This document shows positions 9,136-18,771 of a stretch of DNA of 64,000 nucleotides, one piece after another. Each line of letters opens with the position of its first letter. The stretch's first letter is position 1. A program made the translations under genes and the position numbers. Source of the DNA: Pectobacterium wasabiae CFBP 3304 (GTDB taxonomy: Bacteria > Pseudomonadota > Gammaproteobacteria > Enterobacterales > Enterobacteriaceae); NCBI RefSeq assembly GCF_001742185.1, contig NZ_CP015750.1:4774001-4838000 (forward strand). Direction: 5' to 3'. Under the pieces are notes generated by a model, which was given only the letters and a program-made list of their open reading frames with translations, did not search any database and was not told the origin of the DNA.

Positions 9136-9678
9136 TCAACCCAGCGTTTTGAAGGCTTTTATCCGCTGTAAATGGGGAGAGATGCTTTTGAATTTATGCG
9201 TCTGGATATCGTCCCAAACAATCTCATAATATTCTCCCAACGCCTGTGCACTGCGCTGGCTGTCGAGCATCTCATCCTGACGGGAAAGCATGACCATGCA
9301 ACGATCGCGGTTCTTTTCACGAAAATTCGCGACACACTTCGTGGCGATATCCAGATACTCTTCGGGTCGATCAATTTTCCCGTTCATGTTTTCCTGCGGG
9401 AAAAGGTTTGGATTGACGATGACTTGTCGTATATCACACAGGAAACCGACCCGTTCGGCCCAAAAACCACCCAACCCCACGCCACAGATTAGTGAACGAT
9501 CGTCATCAGAATGCTGGATCATCTTATCGACCTGCTTTAGCAGATGTTGCATGTCATGACGCGGGTGCAGCGTGCTGTAGCTAATCAACCGTACATCTTC
9601 ATCGATAAACTGAAGCTGCAAGACTTTTTCATGGTTACCGGGGCTAGTCGAGTCAAAACCGTGTAAATAGATAATCAT
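9136..9678 (-). CDS. ycfP: YcfP, alpha/beta-hydrolase-like protein (UPF0227)
   Basis: This 180-residue protein matches E. coli YcfP. It begins [18 protein letters not shown], the oxyanion-side start of an alpha/beta hydrolase, and carries [10 protein letters not shown] at about residues 66-75. The usual nucleophile elbow GxSxG is altered to GVGLGG, so catalysis is uncertain. No reaction is known. It lies between ndh and nagZ as in E. coli and is separated from nagZ by an ERIC element. Confidence 0.92.
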   Translation of the reverse strand: MIIYLHGFDSTSPGNHEKVLQLQFIDEDVRLISYSTLHPRHDMQHLLKQVDKMIQHSDDDRSLICGVGLGGFWAERVGFLCDIRQVIVNPNLFPQENMNGKIDRPEEYLDIATKCVANFREKNRDRCMVMLSRQDEMLDSQRSAQALGEYYEIVWDDIQTHKFKSISPHLQRIKAFKTLG

Positions 9679-9723
9679 TTTTTATCCTCACCACTAACTG
9701 GGTTGCCTATTTCTCGCCATTTT

Positions 9724-9968
9724 TATACCCGTCATACTTCAAGCTGCTTGTGCGTTAGCAATACTCGGCTCATCTCTGAGCCTCGCCCTGAAGGGCCGCC
9801 GCAAGCGGCGTTCAAATTGGCGTCCTTACTCACTCCAGTCACTTACCTAAGTAAGCTCCTAGGGATTAATGAGCCTCATAAATGAGCCTCACCCTTCGGG
9901 CCAGCGCTAGCGCGGTTCAAATCGGTCTCGAACCGATTTGTCGCGCAACTCGAATTATTTAGTGTATA
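9724..9968. repeat. Composite ERIC (IRU) element with duplicated arm insertions
   Basis: The ends TATACCCGTCATACTTCAAG and the complement of CGAATTATTTAGTGTATA are the imperfect inverted ends of ERIC. The core at about 9829-9870 contains CCAGTCACTTAC and GTAAGCTCCTAGGGATT, the classical ERIC primer sites. The element is about 245 bp instead of the usual 127. Each arm holds an extra segment of about 42 bp, and these two (9778-9820 and 9884-9925) are near-direct repeats sharing GAGCCTC, CCCT, GGGCC and GTTCAAAT. The right end overlaps the nagZ stop codon. Confidence 0.85.
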
Positions 9969-10978
9969 TGCGCCTGCCAGCGCTCACTGAGTAAGGTCAG
10001 CGCCTGATTTGCCTGCTTCCAGCGCGACGAATCCAGAAGTTCTCGACGAGAAAACGAGCCCTGATGATATAAGCGCGTCAGTTGATCTGCTTTGACCGGG
10101 GACAGGTTATCCAACACGCTGATGGCTCCTTCGCGATGATTACAGACCAGAATCATGTCACAGCCCGCCTGCAACGCGGCTTGCGCCCGTTCAGGGTAGC
10201 TTCCCATCACGGCTGCGCCTTCCATCGAAAGATCGTCAGAGAAAATGATGCCATCAAAACCCAGCTCTTCGCGCAGTACTGTTTTAAGCCAGTAAGGAGA
10301 ACCGCTAGCCGGACGCGGATCGGCTTGCGTATAAATCACATGAGCAGGCATGATCGCATCCAACTGCTGACGCTGGATCAGTTCTTTAAAAATCAGCATA
10401 TCGTGTGCACGAATCTCCGCAAGCGGACGCGGATCGTGCGGCGTTTCTTTATGTGAATCGGCACTGACCGCACCGTGACCAGGAAAGTGCTTACCCGTAA
10501 CCTTCATACCTGCGCTGTGCATACCGCGAATAAAACTCTGCGCTACCGCTAACGCCGTTTCTGGCTGTTCGTGAAACGAACGCTCACCAATCGCCGCGCT
10601 CTGGTGACCAATATCCAGAACAGGTGCAAAGCTGATGTCGATATCCATCGCGATCATTTCTGCCGCCATCAGCCAGCCGCCCTCTTCCGCCAACCGATGT
10701 GCCTCCGACAGGCTATTTAATGCAGCAAATGCCTGCGCGGCAGGCAAACGGGTAAATCCATCACGAAAACGCTGAACGCGTCCACCTTCCTGATCCACAG
10801 AAACCACGAGACGTTCGCGCGATGCCGCGCGGATTTGGCGCACTAATTCACGTAACTGCGCCGCATCATGAAAATTACGGGTGAACAGAATAACGCCGCC
10901 AACCAGCGGATGTTCCAATACATCACGATCTTCTGCATCCAGCTCATAGCTGGCGACATCTAACATTACCGGACCCAC
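9959..10978 (-). CDS. nagZ: Beta-N-acetylhexosaminidase NagZ
   Basis: NagZ is a cytoplasmic glycoside hydrolase family 3 enzyme. It removes GlcNAc from GlcNAc-anhydroMurNAc peptides during peptidoglycan recycling and so generates AmpC-inducing muropeptides. Visible motifs are the family-3 substrate loop [18 protein letters not shown] with the flexible-loop His ([11 protein letters not shown]), and the nucleophile motif [11 protein letters not shown]. The start is GTG (10976-10978) with GAGG at 10984-10987, giving MGPVMLD as in E. coli. The length is 339 residues. The last two codons and the stop (Ile-His-TAA) lie inside the ERIC end, so the native tail has been replaced. Confidence 0.96.
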   Translation of the reverse strand: MGPVMLDVASYELDAEDRDVLEHPLVGGVILFTRNFHDAAQLRELVRQIRAASRERLVVSVDQEGGRVQRFRDGFTRLPAAQAFAALNSLSEAHRLAEEGGWLMAAEMIAMDIDISFAPVLDIGHQSAAIGERSFHEQPETALAVAQSFIRGMHSAGMKVTGKHFPGHGAVSADSHKETPHDPRPLAEIRAHDMLIFKELIQRQQLDAIMPAHVIYTQADPRPASGSPYWLKTVLREELGFDGIIFSDDLSMEGAAVMGSYPERAQAALQAGCDMILVCNHREGAISVLDNLSPVKADQLTRLYHQGSFSRRELLDSSRWKQANQALTLLSERWQAHIH

Positions 10979-11040
10979 AAAAACCTCATTCTTTAGAGTG
11001 TACTGCTGAGTAAAATAGTCACTACCACAAAATCAGGCCT

Positions 11041-11934
11041 TCAGCCCGGTCGTAGCCGATGGCCCAGTTGTAGCCGCTGATAGAGTGCGGGGATTTCCGC
11101 TAAAAATTCGGGGTTCTTCGTTTGCTGCCAGCGAATTTCAAACCACATCAATACCAGATAATCGACCCAGGGGAACCACCGCATCATCTGTTGCTGAAGG
11201 CAGCTCACGGAAAACCCTCGCCGATGCTGCTGATAGCTCCGTAGAAAATGCGTTTGCGCTACGCTTTCCATCTGACTGGCTCGCACAATGAACGCCAGCT
11301 CAAAGGCGATATCGCCGTCTGAGGCGTATTCCCAGTCAATGAGCATCGTGCCTTGCTGCGTAATCAACAGATTCTCCGCATGCACATCCAGATGAAGGGG
11401 AGCCAGCGCCAAAGGCGTGGGTAACGCGGTACGTTGAAAATAATGGTGAGCACGCAACAGCGCAGGCGAACGACGGCGTGGATCCATCAACTGCCAGTGT
11501 TGAGCAAATAACGTTTTGAGATCGATAAGATAGCCACAGCATGGCAGGCGATGAAGCTGAGACAATATACCCGCCACTTCGCCATTAACCAGCATCATCA
11601 GGAACTCATCAGGTGTAGCAACGCGTCCCGGCGCCCATTCGACAATCAACCAGTCATCGCGCCACAGCAGTGGCCGTGGCGCAAGCCCTATCGCTGACAT
11701 CTGTCGCAGCAGAGCAAACTCTCGCTGGCGATCGACGCCCATTTTTCGCTCCGTTGGCGACTGTTGTCGCGCAAGCCACTCGATGCCAGGCCCACGGATA
11801 CGCCAACTTTTACTACTCAGCCCACCAACCAGTTCAAAGCGAATATCGTCCATCGCCACTGCCGGGAAATGTTTCTGGATCGTCGCCGTCAGTTGTTGCT
11901 GGATGCCCGCCTGCTTAATTCTGGACAGCGCCAT
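11041..11934 (-). CDS. thiK: Thiamine kinase ThiK
   Basis: This is an aminoglycoside-phosphotransferase-fold kinase that phosphorylates thiamine in salvage. It carries the catalytic loop APLHLDVHAENLL, the metal-binding LIDWEYASDGD and the C-terminal signature RWFPW...WFEIRW, all as in E. coli ThiK. The start is uncertain. ATG 11934 overlaps the end of lpoB by 20 bases, while GTG 11955 would overlap by 41 bases; neither has a strong ribosome-binding site, which suggests translational coupling to lpoB. From 11934 it has 297 residues, somewhat longer than the 274 of E. coli. Confidence 0.9.
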   Translation of the reverse strand: MALSRIKQAGIQQQLTATIQKHFPAVAMDDIRFELVGGLSSKSWRIRGPGIEWLARQQSPTERKMGVDRQREFALLRQMSAIGLAPRPLLWRDDWLIVEWAPGRVATPDEFLMMLVNGEVAGILSQLHRLPCCGYLIDLKTLFAQHWQLMDPRRRSPALLRAHHYFQRTALPTPLALAPLHLDVHAENLLITQQGTMLIDWEYASDGDIAFELAFIVRASQMESVAQTHFLRSYQQHRRGFSVSCLQQQMMRWFPWVDYLVLMWFEIRWQQTKNPEFLAEIPALYQRLQLGHRLRPG

Positions 11935-12496
11935 TGCCAGACCACACAATTTCACCGGTCTGCACCAACATCAACTGCATGTCGAGCTGCGGCGCTTTTA
12001 CATCACCACTGACATCGCTGTACAGCACATACTGCGCACTAACATAGCGCGCCAGACCAATCGCCTTGCTGCGCGAACCTAAGCTGTCATCAACCGACAG
12101 ACCCAACGTTTGCTTCGCGGCGGCTAGCTGCTCACGCGGCACCAGCGTAAACGCCTTGCCGGAGGATAATGCGCTATACAACGCTCCTGTTGCTTTCGCT
12201 ATCGGCAGCGAGCCATTGGTACTGTTTTTCACGCTATCCACCAACAGTATGCTGCCCGGCGTGACACCATCGGCTTTCAACATCTGCGCCACCAGCGGGT
12301 TAATGCTGGCTTCCCAGTTCAACGTCTGGATTTTAGGCGGTTGCGGTACCGATTCCCCCGGTGGCGGCGTTGTCGTACTCGGCACTTGCGGCTCAACCGG
12401 TTCAATAGTTGCAAGCGGTTCGGTTGGCTCTGGCGGACGACTAGGGCACCCTGTCAGTACCAATGCCGCCAGTATCACCCCTAGATACTTTTTCAT
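11915..12496 (-). CDS. lpoB: Penicillin-binding protein activator lipoprotein LpoB
   Basis: LpoB is an outer-membrane lipoprotein that spans the periplasm and activates PBP1b. It has a signal peptide with lipobox LTGC (Cys17), followed by a Pro/Glu/Thr-rich linker (about residues 19-52) and a C-terminal globular domain with conserved DSVKNSTNGSLP and YVLYSDVSGD. At 193 residues it is slightly shorter than E. coli LpoB (213), mostly in the linker. It lies in the ycfL-lpoB-thiK-nagZ-ycfP series, tightly packed and probably co-transcribed. Confidence 0.95.
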   Translation of the reverse strand: MKKYLGVILAALVLTGCPSRPPEPTEPLATIEPVEPQVPSTTTPPPGESVPQPPKIQTLNWEASINPLVAQMLKADGVTPGSILLVDSVKNSTNGSLPIAKATGALYSALSSGKAFTLVPREQLAAAKQTLGLSVDDSLGSRSKAIGLARYVSAQYVLYSDVSGDVKAPQLDMQLMLVQTGEIVWSGNGAVQN

Positions 12497-12517
12497 ATTT
12501 TATCTCTCAGCACACCA

Positions 12518-12898
12518 TTACAAAAACAGATGAAGACGGACCTGACGCGCATTGGGACTACTGCGCGTTGAAAAAACCGTCATTTCCGTCTGTGGCGGGA
12601 TTTCAAGGGACTGCACCTCTTCAAAAGGCAGTACGTCCAGCCCGTTTTCATCATACCAATAGAAACGATAATGCACGGTTACCGCGTTTGAGGCATCGTT
12701 GCTAACGACAGAAGACGCACGTAACCGGCCATTTTCTGAATCCAGCGACGGATTCCCCGCCGTAATACCGGCTGACAGCACGGGGGCATCCAATACCAGC
12801 GTTTGCCGCTCATTGATGGTCAGCACCTTTGGCGCATTACAGCCCGCCAACAGCCCTGCCAGCAGGCATGCGGACAGAAAAAGCATCGGATTACGCAT
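12518..12898 (-). CDS. ycfL: YcfL, DUF1425 lipoprotein
   Basis: The ATG at 12898 gives 126 residues with a lipoprotein signal peptide ending LLAGC (Cys20). The frame extends upstream to 12976, but that part overlaps hinT and lacks a signal sequence. The mature part is a small beta-rich domain (VHYRFYWYDENGLDV, IPPQTEMTVFSTRSS) typical of DUF1425. Function is unknown. It stands between hinT and lpoB as in E. coli, which hints at an envelope role, but this is only context. Confidence 0.9.
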   Translation of the reverse strand: MRNPMLFLSACLLAGLLAGCNAPKVLTINERQTLVLDAPVLSAGITAGNPSLDSENGRLRASSVVSNDASNAVTVHYRFYWYDENGLDVLPFEEVQSLEIPPQTEMTVFSTRSSPNARQVRLHLFL

Positions 12899-12938
12899 GG
12901 TTTTCTCGCATGAGGATTTTCTCACCTGATTGTCTAAC

Positions 12939-13289
12939 TTAATCCGCCAGCAAAGGCCCCAATGCACGACCGCCAACCAAATGCATGTGGATGTGATAAA
13001 CCTCCTGCCCGCCGTGTCGGTTGCAGTTAATAATCAGGCGATAGCCGTCCTCTGCAATTCCTTCCTGCTGCGCAATCTTACCCGCTACCGTTATCATGCG
13101 TCCCAGTGCTGCTTCATGCTCTGGCGCAGTGTCGTTAACGGTTGGGATTAATACATTCGGGATAATCAGAATATGCGTTGGCGTGCGGGGCGCAATATCA
13201 CGGAAAGCGGTGACCAGTTCATCCTGATACACGATATCGGCAGGAATTTCCCGGCGAATGATTTTACTAAAAATGGTTTCTTCAGCCAT
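12939..13289 (-). CDS. hinT: HinT, histidine-triad purine nucleoside phosphoramidase
   Basis: This 116-residue HIT-family hydrolase splits P-N bonds in adenosine or guanosine 5'-phosphoramidates and aminoacyl-AMP. The histidine triad HIHMHLVGG starts at residue 99, and the N-terminal [17 protein letters not shown] is the family signature. The start is set by AGGAAAT ahead of the ATG. It leads the minus-strand series hinT-ycfL-lpoB-thiK-nagZ-ycfP. Confidence 0.96.
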   Translation of the reverse strand: MAEETIFSKIIRREIPADIVYQDELVTAFRDIAPRTPTHILIIPNVLIPTVNDTAPEHEAALGRMITVAGKIAQQEGIAEDGYRLIINCNRHGGQEVYHIHMHLVGGRALGPLLAD

Positions 13290-13471
13290 GATTGATTTCC
13301 TTGTTGAAGCTGGCGTTGAACGACGTCATGTAGGCAGTATGAGTGACATATTCTATTTCTTTCAACCTTCTTTATCTATTTCCGGCGCAGATGGTCAAAA
13401 TACGACACGCAGGAAAATAAGAAACACGTCAGCCTTATAGCGAAAAACGCACGTTCGCGACGACCATAAAA

Positions 13472-13491
13472 AAAGGGGCTTTCGCCCCTTT
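13472..13491 (-). terminator. Rho-independent terminator of ptsG
   Basis: An 8-bp stem (AAAGGGGC / GCCCCTTT) with a TTTC loop is followed on the minus strand by a run of seven T's. It starts about 21 bases after the ptsG stop. Confidence 0.9.
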
Positions 13492-13512
13492 CTGCAACTC
13501 CCCAACAACGCA

Positions 13513-14946
13513 TCAGTGGTTACGGATGTAGTCGTCCATATCGGTTTTCAGGTTATCGGATTTCGTACCGAAAATTGCCTGAACGCCAGAACCGGCCACA
13601 ACCACACCGGCTGCACCCAGTTTTTTCAGGCCAGCCTGATCAACTTTAGCCACATCGCCTACGCTAACGCGCAGACGGGTGATGCACGCGTCAAGGTTAG
13701 TAATGTTTTCTTTACCACCAAATGCGCTAACCAGAGCAGCCGCCATTTCAGTGCTGTCTTGCGACGTTTGCTCAGATGAGCTGTCTTCACGGCCTGGTGT
13801 TTTCAGATTCAGCTTGGCAATCAGAACGCGGAAGATGGTGTAGTAAATCAGCGCATAGCACAGACCTACAATCGGGAACAGCCACAGATTGCTACCGTTG
13901 CCGCTCAGTACCACGAAGTCGATTAAACCATGAGAGAAGCTGGTACCATCACGCATACCCAACAGGATACAGATTGGGAACGCCAGACCCGCCAGAATCG
14001 CATGGATTACGTACAGGATCGGCGCAACAAACATGAATGAGAACTCAATCGGCTCAGTGATACCCGTCAGGAACGAGGTCAGCGCCGCAGAGACCATGAT
14101 ACCGCCCACTTTCGCGCGATTTTCTGGTTTAGCAGAATGCCAGATAGCAATGGCCGCCGCTGGCAGACCGTACATTTTAAACAGGAAGCCGCCAGACAAT
14201 TTACCCGCAGTCGGGTCACCGGCAATGTAACGCGGGATATCGCCGTGGAAAACCTGGCCAGCAGCATTGGTAAACTCACCTACTTGCATCTGGAAAGGCA
14301 CATTCCAGATATGGTGCAGACCAAACGGCACCAGAGAACGTTCAACAACGCCGTAGATACCAAATGCCAACATCGGGTTCTCATTCGCTGCCCAATGTGA
14401 AAACGTTTGGATAGCACTACCGACCGGTGGCCATATGAAAGACAGTACCGCGCCGGTAACGATCGCCGTCAGACCGGAAATAATCGGCACAAAACGTTTA
14501 CCGGCAAAGAAGCCCAGATACTCAGGCAGTTGAATGCGGTAGAAGCGATTAAACATATACGCGGCAATCGCACCGGCAATGATCCCGCCTAGAACACCGG
14601 TATCCGCCAGATGCTTCGCGGTAATCTCGGCAGCCGGTAGATTAAGAACCAGCGGTGCAATCGCAGCCATGGTTTTCACCATGATGCCATAAGCTACCAC
14701 CGCCGCCAGTGCGGAAACACCGTCGTTATTGGTGAAGCCCAAGGCAACACCAATAGCAAAAATCAGCGGCATGTTAGCAAATACCGAATCACCGGCCTGT
14801 GCCATGACGCTGGAGACAATTGTAGGCAACCAGCTAAAATTGGCCGAACCGACACCCAGCAGAATACCTGCGATAGGGAGTACGGATACGGGCAGCATTA
14901 GCGACTTACCTACTTTTTGCAGGTTTGCGAATGCATTCTTGAACAT
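13513..14946 (-). CDS. ptsG: Glucose PTS permease, enzyme IICB-Glc
   Basis: PtsG imports and phosphorylates glucose, taking the phosphoryl group from Crr. This 477-residue protein has an N-terminal membrane IIC domain (about residues 1-385, roughly ten hydrophobic segments, with the family motif [12 protein letters not shown]) and a C-terminal IIB domain. The IIB phosphorylation site is Cys421 in [11 protein letters not shown], the same position as in E. coli. The linker is [13 protein letters not shown]. The 5' leader resembles the E. coli ptsG leader that SgrS targets. It is monocistronic, with a terminator on each side. Confidence 0.97.
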   Translation of the reverse strand: MFKNAFANLQKVGKSLMLPVSVLPIAGILLGVGSANFSWLPTIVSSVMAQAGDSVFANMPLIFAIGVALGFTNNDGVSALAAVVAYGIMVKTMAAIAPLVLNLPAAEITAKHLADTGVLGGIIAGAIAAYMFNRFYRIQLPEYLGFFAGKRFVPIISGLTAIVTGAVLSFIWPPVGSAIQTFSHWAANENPMLAFGIYGVVERSLVPFGLHHIWNVPFQMQVGEFTNAAGQVFHGDIPRYIAGDPTAGKLSGGFLFKMYGLPAAAIAIWHSAKPENRAKVGGIMVSAALTSFLTGITEPIEFSFMFVAPILYVIHAILAGLAFPICILLGMRDGTSFSHGLIDFVVLSGNGSNLWLFPIVGLCYALIYYTIFRVLIAKLNLKTPGREDSSSEQTSQDSTEMAAALVSAFGGKENITNLDACITRLRVSVGDVAKVDQAGLKKLGAAGVVVAGSGVQAIFGTKSDNLKTDMDDYIRNH

Positions 14947-15235
14947 AATTGAGTGTGCTCCTGAGTAATAGTGCTTTTACTTCTGATACTTCATCTATAA
15001 GCAAAGGCGGGGAGGATGGCCCTTGCGAGTTGGGGTGTCTTAGCCCCCTTTAATTTTTACGCAGAGTAAAATAAATAGCGTTCACAATGTTTGATTGCTA
15101 TCACGTTTCCACAAGCCAACAGGCTGAGATCGAACAGATATTGCACTTTCCTGTGATATATCGCTAAAAAGCACGTCCCCATGAAGAGGAAAAACCTGAT
15201 CAAGGGGATTATGAAGCGCTATTAATTACGCGGGT
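14947..15235 (-). promoter_or_regulatory. ptsG leader and promoter region
   Basis: Next to the ATG, bases 14950-14978 read (minus strand) AAGCACTATTACTCAGGAGC followed by ACACTC, closely matching the part of the E. coli ptsG leader, around the Shine-Dalgarno site, that the sugar-stress RNA SgrS binds. Further up is a GGGGGCTAAGACACCCC hairpin also seen in E. coli form. At 15090-15105, CGTGA-N6-TCAAA on the minus strand is a two-mismatch CRP site. The small RNA is not in this window. Confidence 0.6.
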
Positions 15236-15260
15236 AAAAAAAACTCGGCTATTCTCAGCC
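15236..15260 (-). terminator. Probable terminator of tatD
   Basis: On the minus strand a short GGCT-GAGAAT-AGCC hairpin directly after the tatD stop is followed by GAG and eight T's. The stem is short, but the T tract is strong. Confidence 0.55.
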
Positions 15261-15261
15261 A

Positions 15262-16059
15262 CTATTGCGCAGCGGTCAACCGAACCGGATCGATGTGAAA
15301 CAAGCGGGAGAAGTTTTCTGTCGTGGCGGCGGCGAGGGTTTCCAGCGATGTGCCTTTTACTACAGCAAGGTATTCCGCGACATCACGCACATACGCTGGC
15401 TGGTTTTCCTGACCTCGGAACGGAACTGGCGCGAGCCAAGGGGAATCCGTCTCAATCAGCATCCGATCCAGCGGTACATAACGTGCTACGTCACGTAACT
15501 CCTCGGCATTACGAAACGTCACGATGCCAGAAAACGAGATGTAGAATCCCATATCCAACAAGGCTTTTGCCGTAATCAAATCTTCCGTAAAACAATGTAG
15601 AACGCCGCTGCATTTCTCCGCGTGTTCGTCACGCAAAATTGCCAGCGTATCTTCACGGGCAGAGCGCGTATGCACGATGACCGGCTTGTTCAGGTCATTG
15701 CCAATACGAATATGTTCGCGAAACGACTCCTGCTGCTGGGCTTTCGTCTCCTGCTGATAGAAGTAGTCGAGCCCCGTTTCGCCCATCGCCACTACGCGAC
15801 TGGCGCTGGCTAATTCACGCAGCTCAGCATAATCATAAGGGGCTTCCTGATTGAGCGGATGAACGCCGCAGGAAAAAGCGACGTTATCGCGCTTGCCGAT
15901 TAACTCCACCATGGAACGATAGCCAGGCAGCGTTGTCGCCACCGCCAGAAAGAAACCGACATCGCGACGTTTCGCTTTATCCAGCACATCGGAGACATCT
16001 TTATGCAATGACTGATAATCCAGACCGTCAAGATGACAGTGGGAATCCACTAACAACAT
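15262..16059 (-). CDS. ycfH: TatD-family metal-dependent hydrolase YcfH
   Basis: From ATG 16059 the protein has 265 residues and begins MLLVDSHCHLDGLDY as in E. coli YcfH; the frame open to 16140 is not needed. It is an amidohydrolase-fold (TIM-barrel) phosphoesterase or DNase of the TatD group. The metal ligands are visible: His7 and His9, the Glu in VVAMGETGLDYF, HTR, LHCF and TDSPWLAPVP. The reaction in vivo is not settled. It closes the pabC-mltG-tmk-holB-ycfH run, 19 bp after holB, as in E. coli. Confidence 0.93.
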   Translation of the reverse strand: MLLVDSHCHLDGLDYQSLHKDVSDVLDKAKRRDVGFFLAVATTLPGYRSMVELIGKRDNVAFSCGVHPLNQEAPYDYAELRELASASRVVAMGETGLDYFYQQETKAQQQESFREHIRIGNDLNKPVIVHTRSAREDTLAILRDEHAEKCSGVLHCFTEDLITAKALLDMGFYISFSGIVTFRNAEELRDVARYVPLDRMLIETDSPWLAPVPFRGQENQPAYVRDVAEYLAVVKGTSLETLAAATTENFSRLFHIDPVRLTAAQ

Positions 16060-16078
16060 GATATTTACTCGATAGTAA

Positions 16079-17089
16079 TTAAACAGAAAAAGGATGGCTA
16101 TCACGCTTAACCGACGAGGCAAACGTGCGTTCACCATCAAGCAGGCGTTCCGTCAGCAACAGCTCACGATTCACGCCTGTGACGGTCAGCAATTTTTGTC
16201 GACAAGCCAGCCACTGTTGAAGCTCATACTGTAAATGCGCAGACGGTTCGCGTGCCAGACGCTCAACCAATTCGATCTGATCTTGATTCACCAGGTGCTC
16301 GCTAGCACCCTGTTGCCATTTCATGGCATCCAGCAGTAGCGCGGCCAGCCAGTGAATACGAGCATCCGCATCGTCATGATTCAACTGTGGTATCAGCAAG
16401 AGCAGATTTCGTGAAGTCAGCGCAGCAGAAAATGCCTGACACAGCCCGCTACGCTGCTTCCAGCGTTCCGGCTGCAATAACGCCTCGGCAGCGAGCGGTG
16501 CGCCCGATTGCAATCTCAGTGCGGCGCGTAGTGCCTTACTATCATGACGATGGCGCGCATTTAGCCACAGCACGCTCTGCGTCTCGGTCGGGACATCCAG
16601 ATAGTGATACAAGCAACGGCTGCGTAAGGTTGCTAACAACCGCGCGGGTTCCCGGCAGCCCAATAAGAAGAAGGTATTCTGTGGCGGTTCTTCCAACGTT
16701 TTCAGCAGTGCATTCGCTGCGGCTTCGGTCAGTTGCTCAGCGGAAGCCAGCCAGATCACTTTTGCTCCGCCTTGTCGGGAGTGTTGATACACTTTTTCTA
16801 CGACGTCACGCACTGGATCGACGCCCAGACTATGTTTGCCTTTCTCCGGGCTCAGCATATGCCAGTCTGGGTGCGTTCCCGCCGTCATCAGGTTACAAGA
16901 ATGGCACTGACCGCAGCTTTTCATTCCGTCAGGCCGCTGGCAGATCAGCCAGCGGCTCAGCGCATAGATAAGCGATTCATCACCCATGCCCGGCAACGCG
17001 TGCAGCAACACCGCATGGTGGCCTCTGCCTGCCTGATATTGAGCGATAAGCTGCCGATAGGATGCGTTCAGCCACGGATACCAATCCAT
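16079..17089 (-). CDS. holB: DNA polymerase III subunit delta' HolB
   Basis: HolB is part of the clamp loader that opens and places the beta sliding clamp. The AAA+ fold has a degenerate P-loop (LPGMGDES), as expected for the non-ATPase delta' subunit. The zinc module is Cys50, Cys59, Cys62 and Cys65. The conserved SAEQLTEAAANALLKTLEEPP and the SRC motif (TLRSRC) follow. The ATG at 17089 overlaps the tmk stop by one base (TGATG), implying coupled translation. It has 336 residues; the extra upstream codons in the frame are discarded. Confidence 0.96.
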   Translation of the reverse strand: MDWYPWLNASYRQLIAQYQAGRGHHAVLLHALPGMGDESLIYALSRWLICQRPDGMKSCGQCHSCNLMTAGTHPDWHMLSPEKGKHSLGVDPVRDVVEKVYQHSRQGGAKVIWLASAEQLTEAAANALLKTLEEPPQNTFFLLGCREPARLLATLRSRCLYHYLDVPTETQSVLWLNARHRHDSKALRAALRLQSGAPLAAEALLQPERWKQRSGLCQAFSAALTSRNLLLLIPQLNHDDADARIHWLAALLLDAMKWQQGASEHLVNQDQIELVERLAREPSAHLQYELQQWLACRQKLLTVTGVNRELLLTERLLDGERTFASSVKRDSHPFSV

Positions 17090-17748
17090 CAGTGTTGCCC
17101 CTGCGCAACAGGCTGTAATCCTTGTTGCTGTAACCACTGCTGTAACACGGCCTGAATATCCGCACTGACAGCATCAATAGATTGTGAAGCATCGATCGTC
17201 AGGATACTGTCATCCTCCTCCGCCAGTTCCTGATAGCGGGAACGAGTACGATCAAAGAAAGCCAGCGATTCCTGCTCGATTCTATCCAGTTCGCCGCGTT
17301 GACGCGCACGCTGCAAACCGATAGCTGGCGGTAAATCCAGATAGAGTGTCAGGTCGGGACGAAAATCCCCCAGCACGGTATCACGCAGTGAACGCAACAG
17401 TTGCTGATCGATCCCACGTCCACCGCCCTGATAAGCCTGTGAAGAGAGATCGTGACGATCGCCGATGACCCAGTTTCCATTCGCCAGCGCCGGTTTGATG
17501 ACGTTGTCCACCAGCTGTACTCTGGCCGCATATAACATCAGGACTTCGGCTTTGTCAGTGACCTTCTCATCGGCTATGCCTTGCTTGATAAGCTCACGCA
17601 GTTTCTCTGCCAGCGGCGTACCTCCTGGCTCTCGCGTGAACACCACGTCTTTCACACCATGTGACCGCAGCGTTTCCACGACGATATTGCGCGCAGTGGT
17701 CTTCCCCGCGCCTTCCAATCCTTCAATGACGATAAATTTACTGTTCAT
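17089..17748 (-). CDS. tmk: Thymidylate kinase
   Basis: This 219-residue enzyme phosphorylates dTMP to dTDP. It has the P-loop [10 protein letters not shown] (residues 9-18), the DR(Y/H) motif in [18 protein letters not shown], and the lid region of the E. coli type with Arg-rich [13 protein letters not shown]. Its start lies inside the end of mltG (11-base overlap) and its stop overlaps holB, so mltG-tmk-holB form a tightly coupled operon. Confidence 0.97.
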   Translation of the reverse strand: MNSKFIVIEGLEGAGKTTARNIVVETLRSHGVKDVVFTREPGGTPLAEKLRELIKQGIADEKVTDKAEVLMLYAARVQLVDNVIKPALANGNWVIGDRHDLSSQAYQGGGRGIDQQLLRSLRDTVLGDFRPDLTLYLDLPPAIGLQRARQRGELDRIEQESLAFFDRTRSRYQELAEEDDSILTIDASQSIDAVSADIQAVLQQWLQQQGLQPVAQGQH

Positions 17749-18757
17749 CCCGTTCCTTTAACGCTGAGCGGTATACCCTCACCGCACGATTATGGTCTGC
17801 AAGGTTAGTGGTAAAACTGTGTCCGCCTTTTCCATCCGCCACAAAATACAGGTATGACGTTTTGGCTGGGTGCGCAGCCGCATCCAATGAGGCTTTCCCC
17901 GGCATCGCGATTGGCGTCGGCGGCAAGCCGGAGATGACATACGTATTGTAGGGCGTCGGCGTATCTAATGCTTTACGCGTTATCACGCCTTTATAGTCAT
18001 CCCCCATGCCATAAATCACCGTGGGATCGGTTTGCAACCGCATACCAAGCCGTAATCGATTGATAAAAACAGAAGCAACCTGAGTACGTTCTTCATTGAT
18101 CGCCGTTTCTTTTTCAATGATTGACGCCATCGTCAGCAACTCGTCTGGCGTTTTGTACGGTAACCCTTCTTCGCGTCCTTTCCATACCTCATCCACCGTT
18201 TTTTTCATGCGCTGATGCGCACGCTGTAACAAAGCGCTATCGCTTGTACCCGCCGTATATGAATACGTGTCAGGATAAAACCAGCCCTCCGGGTTAGCCT
18301 TATCTTTGATGTCTAGCTGGGTGGCGATGTCCTGCTCAGTTTTATCGGCCAGTGCATGCTTGATATAAGGTGCCTGCTGCAACGTGACAAGCCACTCTTT
18401 CAGACGTGAACCTTCAATAAAACGGATGGTGAATTGTGCTTCCTTTCCGCTGGACAGTAACGCCAACATTTCTCTTACGCTCATTCCCGTCGTAAAGCGA
18501 TACGTACCCGCTTTGAATTTTGCCAATTCAGGTTCGATACGCAGCAACCATGGAAAAAACGCACCATCGGTAATAATTTTTTGATCGAGAAGCAGTATTT
18601 CCAGCCCCTCTCTCCCCGTACCGGCCGGAAGCGTGAAAACAGTTTCTTTTTCGATAGCCAATGGAGAACCAGCAAAACGCTGCATTTTCTGCCACGCGAC
18701 CAGCAACATCAGCGCAACAGCAGCGATAATCAGCAAACCAATTTTCTTTTTCTTCAT
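17738..18757 (-). CDS. mltG: Endolytic murein transglycosylase MltG
   Basis: MltG is an inner-membrane lytic transglycosylase that cuts nascent glycan strands and sets their length. One N-terminal membrane anchor (about residues 6-22) follows a KKKK start. A LysM-like region comes next, then the YceG catalytic domain with SIIEKET (residues 212-218, holding the catalytic Glu), [22 protein letters not shown] and [18 protein letters not shown]. At 339 residues it is essentially the E. coli length (340). Confidence 0.96.
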   Translation of the reverse strand: MKKKKIGLLIIAAVALMLLVAWQKMQRFAGSPLAIEKETVFTLPAGTGREGLEILLLDQKIITDGAFFPWLLRIEPELAKFKAGTYRFTTGMSVREMLALLSSGKEAQFTIRFIEGSRLKEWLVTLQQAPYIKHALADKTEQDIATQLDIKDKANPEGWFYPDTYSYTAGTSDSALLQRAHQRMKKTVDEVWKGREEGLPYKTPDELLTMASIIEKETAINEERTQVASVFINRLRLGMRLQTDPTVIYGMGDDYKGVITRKALDTPTPYNTYVISGLPPTPIAMPGKASLDAAAHPAKTSYLYFVADGKGGHSFTTNLADHNRAVRVYRSALKERDEQ

Positions 18758-18771
18758 AAATCAACCATCTA

